A model generated the notes under the pieces. It did no database searches. It worked only from the letters and a program-made list of their open reading frames with translations, and was not told the origin of the DNA. DNA of 6,378 bases from Thermoplasmata archaeon (GTDB taxonomy: Archaea > Thermoplasmatota > Thermoplasmata > Lutacidiplasmatales > UBA184), in contig JAKIWU010000078.1 of the NCBI GenBank assembly GCA_022749905.1, forward strand, positions 1-6,378. The letters run 5' to 3'. The position numbers and the translations under genes are program-made. Each line of letters begins with the position of its first letter. The first letter of the stretch is position 1. Positions 1-4,943 of this stretch are shown here, piece after piece.

Positions 1-239
1 CGCGACGAGGTAGGCCGGAACTCGGCCAAACTTGCGCGCGGGGAGAAAGAGCCTCCACCGGGGCGGGCAGACCGAACGGTCTACCAGCGGCGGCGAGCTC
101 GTTCGGGGAGCCGCGAATCGAGCCTCACCGTGGATCGGGAATCCCGTCAGGGCGGCGGAAGCGGTCCTTCGGGAGCTCCCGGGCCGCAGAGGTGAGCAGT
201 TACTAACTCCCGGTCGTCGCCGCTGCAGCCGACGGTTCG
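1..239. other. 5' region without a supportable gene
   Basis: I see no convincing gene here. One plus-strand frame is open from the window edge to a TGA at 193-195 (64 codons), but the peptide is Arg/Gly/Ser/Pro-rich with only about 70% G/C at third positions, below the real genes nearby. A minus-strand frame is open from 240 to the edge and ends in a plausible-looking stretch (RLFLPARKFGRVPAYLVA), but it has no ATG, GTG or TTG start. Either could be the tail or head of a gene outside the window. The stretch also holds an imperfect GC-rich stem-loop (arms about 161-166 and 182-187 around a smaller 170-173/178-181 stem) and an AT-rich inverted repeat at 198-208. I found no tRNA-like cloverleaf. 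Confidence 0.4.
198..208. repeat. AT-rich inverted repeat upstream of pyrC
   Basis: AGTTACTAACT is a perfect 5-1-5 inverted repeat. It is an AT-rich island in very GC-rich DNA, lying 32 nt upstream of the TATA-like element and 61 nt upstream of the pyrC ATG. Its position would suit an upstream activator or operator site, but nothing in the sequence shows that a protein binds it, and an 11-bp palindrome can arise by chance. Confidence 0.3.
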
Positions 240-247
240 TTCATAAG
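240..247 (+). promoter_or_regulatory. TATA-like element of pyrC (archaeal type)
   Basis: TTCATAAG is centred about 26 nt before the ATG at 270. That is the usual distance between an archaeal TATA box and the transcription start, so the transcript would begin at or next to the ATG with no leader. No Shine-Dalgarno-like sequence precedes the ATG, which fits leaderless translation. The match to a TATA box is partial and the call is positional inference. Confidence 0.4.
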
Positions 248-269
248 CCGCGCCCGGCTCGTGCGGCCA

Positions 270-1619
270 ATGTCATCACGGCCCCGTGGGACGAACCGCG
301 GGGGACGGATTGCCCCTCCCCCGGGTCCTCCCTCGTTCGTCCTCGCGGGCCGCGCATGGTGGGAGGGGGCCGTACGCCCCATCGAGATCGGGATCGACGA
401 GGACGGCCGGATCTCGCGCATCGCGCGGAACGTCAAGGGGGAGTCGCGTCGGGACGTGGGAGAGAAGCTGATCCTCCCGGCGGCGGTCGACCTTCACGTC
501 CATTTCCGGGACCCGGGAGGGCCCGAGCCCGCCGACAGCTTCGCCTCGGGGACTCTGCAGGCGGCTCTCGGCGGCGTCGGACTCGTCGCAGACATGCCCA
601 ACACGATCCCGCCGGTGACGGACGCCGACCGGCTGAGGGACAAGCTCGACCGGACGCGCGGGAGGCTCGCCGTGGATGCGCTCGTCTACGCGGCCGCATC
701 CACACCGGGAAAAATTCGCGGGCTCGGGGAACTGGCGGGGGCGTTCAAGCTCTACCTCTCCCCGACGAGTGGCATCGAAAGCCCTCCACCTCCAGCGGAA
801 TGGGGTCCGCTTCTCGAGGCGATCGGCGAGTCCGGGCTCGCACTGACCGTCCACGCCGAGGATCCTGCGAAATTCCGCCGCGGGGGAGCCCCTCCTCGTA
901 GCACCGCGGACTGGGACGCCGAGCGTCCCGCGGACGCTGAGCGTGCCGCGATCGAGGAGCTCGTCGCTCGCGCGCCGGAGGCTCTTCGGATCCATATCGC
1001 CCACGTCACGGACCCTCATGTGGTCGACCGATTGATCGAGCGCGGCGGCTCGTTCGAGGTTACGCCCCATCACCTCCTCCTTGCCGCCGATTCCGAGGGA
1101 GATTCCAAGCGCAAGGTGAACCCACCCCTTCGGAGCCGTCACCAACGGGACGCGCTCTGGCAGGCGTTCCGAGCCGGCCGGATCCCCGTCCTCGCGAGCG
1201 ATCACGCCCCGCATTCGCTCGAAGCCAAGGAGGGCTCCTTCGCGCGCGCACCGAGCGGGATGCCGGGGGTCGAGACGATGCTCCCCCTCCTTCTGGAGCG
1301 GGTGAGGACCGCGGAACTCGGTCTCGACGTGCTCCAGCGCGCCTCGGCTGATCACCCCGCCCGATGGCTCGGCCTTCCGATGGGGCGGATCGCCCCCGGC
1401 CACCGTGCCAACCTCCTCGTGGTCGACTTCAAGGAAAGCCGGCCGATCCGCGCCGACCGCCTCCATGCCCCCTGTGGATGGTCGGCGTTCGAAGGCTGGC
1501 CCGCCGTGTTCCCGCTCGAGCACTACCGCGACGGCGCACCGATCGTTCGGGGCGGCGAGTTCGTCGGGGACCGAGGGGGCCGCGTGCTACGGCCGGAATA
1601 CGCCCACGGGCCGACCTAG
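270..1619 (+). CDS. pyrC: Dihydroorotase (amidohydrolase superfamily)
   Basis: Cytosolic enzyme of de novo pyrimidine synthesis; it reversibly cyclises N-carbamoyl-L-aspartate to L-dihydroorotate. Visible motifs, numbered from ATG 270 (449 residues): metal-binding HVH at 76-78 followed by FRDPGG, with Arg80 the expected substrate-carboxylate ligand; DMPNT at 108-112; Lys160 in FKLYL, the position of the carboxylated bridging lysine in CAD-type enzymes; His195 in HAED; His245 in IAHV; TPHH at 265-268; NPPLR at 284-288; and catalytic Asp311 in ASDHAPH. The C-terminal part has the usual amidohydrolase sheet motif (GRIAPGHRANLLVVD). DPGG, NPPLR and ASDHAPH favour dihydroorotase over allantoinase or hydantoinase. 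An in-frame GTG at 261 would add three residues; I prefer ATG 270 because of the TATA-like element 26 nt upstream. The first 20 or so residues are Pro/Arg/Gly-rich and precede the conserved fold. No other pyr gene is adjacent, and the gene is convergent with its right-hand neighbour. Confidence 0.95.
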   Translation: MSSRPRGTNRGGRIAPPPGPPSFVLAGRAWWEGAVRPIEIGIDEDGRISRIARNVKGESRRDVGEKLILPAAVDLHVHFRDPGGPEPADSFASGTLQAALGGVGLVADMPNTIPPVTDADRLRDKLDRTRGRLAVDALVYAAASTPGKIRGLGELAGAFKLYLSPTSGIESPPPPAEWGPLLEAIGESGLALTVHAEDPAKFRRGGAPPRSTADWDAERPADAERAAIEELVARAPEALRIHIAHVTDPHVVDRLIERGGSFEVTPHHLLLAADSEGDSKRKVNPPLRSRHQRDALWQAFRAGRIPVLASDHAPHSLEAKEGSFARAPSGMPGVETMLPLLLERVRTAELGLDVLQRASADHPARWLGLPMGRIAPGHRANLLVVDFKESRPIRADRLHAPCGWSAFEGWPAVFPLEHYRDGAPIVRGGEFVGDRGGRVLRPEYAHGPT

Positions 1620-1669
1620 AGCCCCGGCGGCCGCCCAACGCTCTCGAGCCGCTGGTCTCACTCGCGACT
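1620..1669. other. Convergent spacer between pyrC and the DedA gene
   Basis: Fifty bases separate the pyrC stop from the stop of the minus-strand DedA gene. Both transcription units should end here, yet neither strand shows the T-run typical of archaeal termination. I see no strong hairpin either, so termination may lie inside the opposite gene or use a weak signal. Confidence 0.4.
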
Positions 1670-2356
1670 TCAGGAGGCAGGCGGAGGGGGAGCCGGCGCG
1701 CGCGGCGCATGGACGATCCTGGGGGGCCACCCCGGACCGATCCGGTCCGTCCAGCGAAGAACGAGGTAGAGCGCGAGCACGACCAGGACGACGAGGACGA
1801 CATCGTCGAGTACGTTGAACCACGGGATGATGGAGTTCCAGTGCGAGCGAAGGACGAAGCCCGCGTACAGAAAGCCCGCGGTGAACGGCGCGGCTCCGAG
1901 TGCCGTGTAGACCCCGAACCGGACCGGTGACATCTTCGCCGCGCCGGCCGGGTAGCTGATGTACGAGCGCACGGCCGGAATGAGGCGCGAGAAGCCCACC
2001 GTGGCCTCTCCGTAGCGCGCGAACCATCGGTCCATCGTCTCGAGATGGCGCACATCGATGCCGAAACGACGCGTTCGCCCGGGAGGGTAGAGCCAGTGCC
2101 GAGCGTAGCGGCCGATGACGTAGGCGATGTAGGAGCCGAGGACGCCCCCGAGCAGGGCGGCGCCGAACGCGGCGTACGGCGAGAACGTGTTCTCGGCGAC
2201 GAGGAATCCGGCAAAGAGGAGGATCACTTCGCTCGGGAGCGGTGGGAGCCCGAAACTCTCGACCGCCATGAGGGCCACGAGGGCGGGCAGCCCGCCGATC
2301 CGGAGCGCCTCGGTGATGAACGCGACGACGGTCTCGACGATCGCGAGCTGAACCAC
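1670..2356 (-). CDS. DedA / VTT-family membrane protein
   Basis: Integral membrane protein of the DedA (SNARE-associated, VTT) family, 228 residues from GTG at 2356. Some members are reported to move polyprenyl phosphate or phospholipid across the membrane; the substrate here is not known. Numbered from the GTG: ESFGLPPLPSE at about 33-43, the family's re-entrant-loop motif with both acidic residues; YVIGR ending near residue 83; and FSRLIPAVRSYISYPAG at 122-138, with the conserved Arg124, Pro127, Arg130 and Pro136-Ala-Gly. Hydrophobic helices lie near the N terminus, at about 60-80, 145-170 and 180-200, and the C-terminal tail is Pro/Ala-rich. The frame stays open upstream to 2494, but that extension is Pro/Arg-rich and overlaps the small gene at 2392-2649. 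GTG 2356 has GAGGT 7 nt upstream and gives the usual family length. It lies 35 nt after the small gene's stop, so the two are probably co-transcribed. Confidence 0.9.
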   Translation of the reverse strand: MVQLAIVETVVAFITEALRIGGLPALVALMAVESFGLPPLPSEVILLFAGFLVAENTFSPYAAFGAALLGGVLGSYIAYVIGRYARHWLYPPGRTRRFGIDVRHLETMDRWFARYGEATVGFSRLIPAVRSYISYPAGAAKMSPVRFGVYTALGAAPFTAGFLYAGFVLRSHWNSIIPWFNVLDDVVLVVLVVLALYLVLRWTDRIGPGWPPRIVHAPRAPAPPPPAS

Positions 2357-2363
2357 GGCGGCG

Positions 2364-2368
2364 ACCTC
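2364..2368 (-). promoter_or_regulatory. Ribosome binding site deciding the DedA start
   Basis: On the minus strand GAGGT lies 7 nt before the GTG at 2356, a good Shine-Dalgarno match and spacing. It supports this internal GTG over the upstream in-frame start at 2494, whose extra residues would overlap the preceding small gene. Confidence 0.5.
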
Positions 2369-2391
2369 GAGGAACGGTCCTGGGACCGATC

Positions 2392-2649
2392 CTACGAACC
2401 CTCGTGCGCCGTGGCGAGGAGGAGCCGGAAGGGGGTTCGGAGGCGGACATTCGTCATCGCCGGGACCCCCTCGAATTCGAGAGGGGTCGCGCACCCTCCG
2501 CAGCTCACGGCGGGGCGCTGGCGGCCGAGAGCGATCGAGAGTGCGATCCCGACCTCGATCCCTTGGACCGGCTCGCGGGCCGATCGTAGGGCGGACCGCA
2601 GCTCGTCGATGAGCCGCGCTTCCTCCACGCGCGTCGCGGTGCCGATCAT
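2392..2649 (-). CDS. Small hypothetical protein with one CxxC pair
   Basis: An 85-residue protein that I do not recognise. Third codon positions are about 86% G/C, as in the flanking genes, and the ATG has GAGGA 4 nt upstream, so it looks like a genuine gene. The N-terminal half reads as a charged helix (about residues 8-25, VEEARLIDELRSALRSAR) followed by a more hydrophobic segment (about 30-42). Then comes Cys50-Gly-Gly-Cys53 in CGGCATPLEFEG, resembling half of a zinc ribbon (compare CxxCGxPLEF knuckles), and a hydrophobic/basic C terminus. With only two cysteines and no obvious partner ligands (one His, at 82), zinc binding would need dimerisation; a redox-active CxxC is the alternative. 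There is no signal peptide. The gene sits between the 124-residue protein and the DedA gene on the same strand, suggesting a shared transcript with DedA. Function unknown. Confidence 0.65.
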   Translation of the reverse strand: MIGTATRVEEARLIDELRSALRSAREPVQGIEVGIALSIALGRQRPAVSCGGCATPLEFEGVPAMTNVRLRTPFRLLLATAHEGS

Positions 2650-2653
2650 GACG

Positions 2654-2658
2654 TCCTC
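2654..2658 (-). promoter_or_regulatory. Ribosome binding site of the CxxC protein gene
   Basis: On the minus strand GAGGA precedes the ATG at 2649 with a 4-nt spacer, rather short but acceptable. It overlaps one copy of the octamer CCTTGAGG that recurs 38 bases away (plus-strand 2655-2662 and 2693-2700). Confidence 0.4.
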
Positions 2659-2678
2659 AAGGAAATACCGGGGGCAGG

Positions 2679-2687
2679 TTGATAACA
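2679..2687 (-). promoter_or_regulatory. Possible TATA-like element before the CxxC protein gene
   Basis: On the minus strand TGTTATCAA is the most AT-rich point of the 84-nt spacer between the 124-residue protein gene and the CxxC protein gene. Its centre is about 33 nt from the ATG, so an archaeal promoter here would give a leader of only a few nucleotides. If it is active, the CxxC and DedA genes form a transcription unit of their own. Weak positional evidence. Confidence 0.25.
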
Positions 2688-2733
2688 GGCGCCCTCAAGG
2701 TGGCAGCGCGGCCAGCCGTCGGCGTGCCCGAGG

Positions 2734-3108
2734 TCACGGCTTCGGCTTGCGGGAGCGGGAATCGGGAGCTCCATCGGGGCCGACGATGCGCTCGAGCCGC
2801 TCGATCAGGGCATCGATCTCCTCCGTCGGGGTCCGGCGCCGAGCCGGTTCCGCCTCGGCCTTCCCGGAGGGCTCCCGTACTCCGTCGGAAGGGCGCATCT
2901 CGAATAGGGGAGCTGGCTCGGGTTCAGGCTCGGCGGCGGCTCGCGGAGCCAAATCTCGCTCCGAAGCAGCGTCGATCTCAGGGCGAGCGAGTCGCGGCGG
3001 TGACGCGAGCTTCTTCGGGCGTGTCTCGCTCGTGCGCTTGGTGGAAGGGCCGGGAGACGGGGCGTCCTCAACGGCGTCCGGTTTCTTGCGACCGAAGAGT
3101 TTCACCAT
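2734..3108 (-). CDS. Low-complexity charged hypothetical protein
   Basis: A 124-residue protein of no family I recognise. It opens with the short basic, hydrophobic stretch MVKLFGRKKP. From about 11 to 92 it is dominated by Pro, Ala, Glu, Arg, Ser and Lys (for example AEPEPEPAP at 59-67) and is probably disordered. From about 94 to 109 there is one likely amphipathic helix (TPTEEIDALIERLERI), and the tail is basic (SRSRKPKP). There are no cysteines, no membrane span and no signal peptide. Third positions are GC-biased, though less than in the enzymes. The layout of basic anchor, flexible linker and short helix would suit an adaptor that binds one partner, possibly at the membrane, but that is inference. 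No clear Shine-Dalgarno precedes the ATG at 3108. It lies downstream of the flippase on the same strand after a 179-nt spacer. Confidence 0.6.
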   Translation of the reverse strand: MVKLFGRKKPDAVEDAPSPGPSTKRTSETRPKKLASPPRLARPEIDAASERDLAPRAAAEPEPEPAPLFEMRPSDGVREPSGKAEAEPARRRTPTEEIDALIERLERIVGPDGAPDSRSRKPKP

Positions 3109-3188
3109 GGGATCCCGGTCGAGGATCCACCCCGTCGGGGCACGGCGTGGGGGGTCCGACGTCGTGCCGGCGACCGGGGGGATCGCAT
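3102..3188 (-). CDS. Possible 28-codon leader ORF before the charged protein gene
   Basis: The minus strand has an ATG at 3188 opening a 28-codon frame rich in Arg (7) and Pro (6) that ends in TGA at 3102-3104. It thus overlaps the ATG at 3106-3108 of the following gene (ATGGTGA). A TATA-like CTTGATAG (3211-3218) is centred about 26 nt before this ATG, the spacing for a leaderless transcript. The arrangement could couple translation of the next gene, which lacks a clear ribosome binding site. Against it, short Arg/Pro-rich frames are common by chance in GC-rich DNA, and the peptide has no recognisable feature. Confidence 0.2.
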   Translation of the reverse strand: MRSPRSPARRRTPHAVPRRGGSSTGIPW

Positions 3189-3210
3189 GGCGGGGGATGC
3201 CTGCAGGGGC

Positions 3211-3218
3211 CTATCAAG
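3211..3218 (-). promoter_or_regulatory. Possible TATA-like element in the spacer after the flippase
   Basis: On the minus strand CTTGATAG is the least GC-rich point of the 179-nt spacer 3109-3287. It lies about 26 nt before the ATG at 3188 and about 107 nt before the ATG of the 124-residue gene. If active, that gene would be transcribed apart from the flippase. The spacer otherwise shows only GC-rich minor inverted repeats (for example GGCACG at 3139-3144 against CGTGCC at 3163-3168). Confidence 0.25.
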
Positions 3219-3287
3219 TCGCCGCGCGCGGACTTGGCGTCCCCGTCAGCGAGCGGTCCGCGATCTCGACGGGCGTCGATCGACCGC

Positions 3288-4865
3288 TCAGGGCTGAGGC
3301 GGTGCCGCGAGCAGGCGATGGCGCATGCGCCAGCGACCGATCCGGCGGACCGTGAGGAGGGGGCGCCCGAGCATGCCCTCCACCACCTCGAGCACGATCT
3401 CGTCACCGCGGTCGACGCTCCCCGAGAGAAGGATCGCTACGAGAAACGCGCCAGCCACGACGAGCACGACCCCGGGCAAGAGCCAGAACGGCGGGGCGAA
3501 CGGGACGAGCCGGAACAACACGATGAACGGGAGGAGCGTGCCCGCCACAGGAAGGACGTAGTGCGACTGCAGCGGATGGACCCCCTCGAGCAGGGCGAGC
3601 TCGATCACGGAAAGGACAGGGTTGACCGCGTTCGACACGCTCCACGCGATCGCGGCTCCGAGAACGCCCATCGGCGGGATCAGCAGGAGGCTTAGGAGCA
3701 GGTTCGTGGCCCCGGTCGCGACGTTGTTCGCGAGCAGGAGCCGCGCCTGTCCGAGGGACACCTGGGTCGCGCCTGCGGGCCCGGCGAGCGTCGCGAGAAA
3801 GGCGCCCACGACCAGAACCTGGAGAGGCAGGGTGGTGCCGGCGTACGAGGCGCCGTAGACGAGTCCGAGCGAGGGGCCCGGGAGAAAGAAGAACACGATG
3901 AAGAGAGGCAACGAGACGAGGACCATCCACTTCGTCGCCGTGACGTAGGTCATCCGGATCGCACCGGTGTCGCCGGATCGGACGAAGCGCGCGGCCACCG
4001 GGAGGTAGATGTACGAGAGCGCGCCGACCCCGACGAGGACGAGACGCGCGAGCGAGAGACCCGCCGTGTAGTATCCGACCGTCGCTTGATGGTAGACGCC
4101 GAGGATCAACGTGTCCGCGTTCCCGGTGATGAATCCGGTCACCGAGACGAGGAAGAGTGGGGCGGCGAGCGCGTAGAGACGGTGAAGGACCGCCGGCTCG
4201 GGTGGTCCACGGGCGAGGTGTCCCCGCAACCTAAGACGGGCGTACAGCGCCAGAGCCCCGAGGGTGACAGCCGCGGCTGACGGGTAGCTCACGAGGCAGG
4301 CTACGAAGAGCTGAGACTTCGGCGCGAGCCGGATCGCGGCGAGGAGGAAGACGATGAACAGCCCCGGATTGATGACCTGGAGAAAGAGCGCGTTCGGTAG
4401 GACGTCCTCAAACCCCTGGAACGACGAGGCGAGGATCGATGCGATGATGGAGACGCCGACCGAGACCGCGAAGAGCTCGATCGTGAGCGCGAGTCCGGGC
4501 GCCGCATAGGCGACCGCGACGTAGAGGCCGAAGAGGAAGAGGCCGCTCGAGAGGAGCACGGCGGCGAGCGCCGTCACGCCGAGCGACGTCCGGACGATCG
4601 CGCGTTCCTCGCTAGCGCTGTGGGCGAACGGTAGGCTCCGCGCGATGGCCTGCGGGAGTCCGAGCGTGCCGATCGAGGAGAGGAGCCCGGCGAGGGCGAG
4701 GCCGAGCGAGAATTCCCCCCATTCGACCGGGGAGAGGGTACGGACGAGAAGGACACGCGAGACGAATCCCTGCGCGACGAAGCCGAGCGTGCCGAGGAGC
4801 ATCAAGAGCGTGCCCCAGGTGACCGAGGTCAGCCCGTCGCGGGTCGATCGCACCGGTGCGTCCAA
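3288..4865 (-). CDS. Oligosaccharide flippase, Wzx/MATE-like (MOP superfamily)
   Basis: Polytopic membrane protein of 525 residues from TTG 4865 (521 from GTG 4853). It resembles the polysaccharide-biosynthesis branch of the MOP superfamily, whose members translocate lipid-linked oligosaccharides across the cytoplasmic membrane. It is almost wholly hydrophobic, with room for about 14 helices. The first helix is preceded by a short polar segment (about 14-36, VTWGTLLMLLGTLGFVAQG), followed by SRVLLVRTLSPVEWGEFSL, the usual helix 1-2 loop with its aromatic-Gly-Glu/Tyr-Phe pattern. ADTLILGVY in the middle matches the D-x-x-[LI]-[LI]-G element at the start of the second half. The C terminus is basic and cytosolic (RRIGRWRMRHR). 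Neither start has a good ribosome binding site; the TATA-like GTTAATCA upstream gives a leader of about 10 nt to the TTG. No glycosyltransferase is in the window, so the glycan is unknown. Generic amino-acid or drug MATE transport is less likely. Confidence 0.88.
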   Translation of the reverse strand: MDAPVRSTRDGLTSVTWGTLLMLLGTLGFVAQGFVSRVLLVRTLSPVEWGEFSLGLALAGLLSSIGTLGLPQAIARSLPFAHSASEERAIVRTSLGVTALAAVLLSSGLFLFGLYVAVAYAAPGLALTIELFAVSVGVSIIASILASSFQGFEDVLPNALFLQVINPGLFIVFLLAAIRLAPKSQLFVACLVSYPSAAAVTLGALALYARLRLRGHLARGPPEPAVLHRLYALAAPLFLVSVTGFITGNADTLILGVYHQATVGYYTAGLSLARLVLVGVGALSYIYLPVAARFVRSGDTGAIRMTYVTATKWMVLVSLPLFIVFFFLPGPSLGLVYGASYAGTTLPLQVLVVGAFLATLAGPAGATQVSLGQARLLLANNVATGATNLLLSLLLIPPMGVLGAAIAWSVSNAVNPVLSVIELALLEGVHPLQSHYVLPVAGTLLPFIVLFRLVPFAPPFWLLPGVVLVVAGAFLVAILLSGSVDRGDEIVLEVVEGMLGRPLLTVRRIGRWRMRHRLLAAPPQP

Positions 4866-4893
4866 AGGCCGTCCGGGCGTCGGGACGGCGCTT

Positions 4894-4908
4894 CGCGTGA
4901 TTAACGCG
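4894..4908. repeat. Inverted repeat over the flippase promoter
   Basis: CGCGTGATTAACGCG has perfect 5-bp arms (CGCGT and ACGCG) around GATTA, and overlaps the TATA-like octamer proposed for the flippase gene. A regulator bound here would block promoter recognition, so it is a candidate operator. The arms are short and could occur by chance in GC-rich DNA. Confidence 0.3.
4898..4905 (-). promoter_or_regulatory. TATA-like element of the flippase gene
   Basis: On the minus strand GTTAATCA lies in the 78-nt spacer between the beta-subunit gene and the flippase. Its centre is about 36 nt before the TTG start and 48 nt before the GTG, giving a predicted leader of about 10 or 22 nt. It suggests that the flippase has its own promoter and is not simply a distal gene of the oxidoreductase operon. 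Confidence 0.35.
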
Positions 4909-4943
4909 ATTGGTACAGGCGCAGTTGGTGAACGAGGCGCGGG

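Noticed and set aside
32..901. 289-codon plus-strand open frame overlapping the 5' region and pyrC.
   Set aside because: Arg/Gly/Pro-rich, out of frame with pyrC, and without any recognisable domain.
276..1523. Long minus-strand open frame (415 codons) antisense to pyrC.
   Set aside because: It mirrors the codons of a clear dihydroorotase. Its product is Arg/Gly/Pro-rich with no recognisable domain, as expected for a shadow in GC-rich DNA.
2357..2494. Upstream in-frame extension of the DedA gene to a start at 2494.
   Set aside because: It overlaps the well-biased small gene at 2392-2649, adds Pro/Arg-rich residues not part of the family, and lacks the good ribosome binding site of GTG 2356.
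2045..3355. 436-codon plus-strand open frame running across the DedA, CxxC, charged-protein and flippase ends.
   Set aside because: It crosses four minus-strand genes and their spacers, and its product is Arg/Ser/Gly-rich low complexity. No stop-free gene is needed to explain it at this GC content.
4301..4507. Ser/Arg-rich open frame resembling an SR-repeat protein on the minus strand.
   Set aside because: It is a shifted frame of the flippase's repetitive hydrophobic codons (CTC, GTC, TCC types), not a real SR protein.
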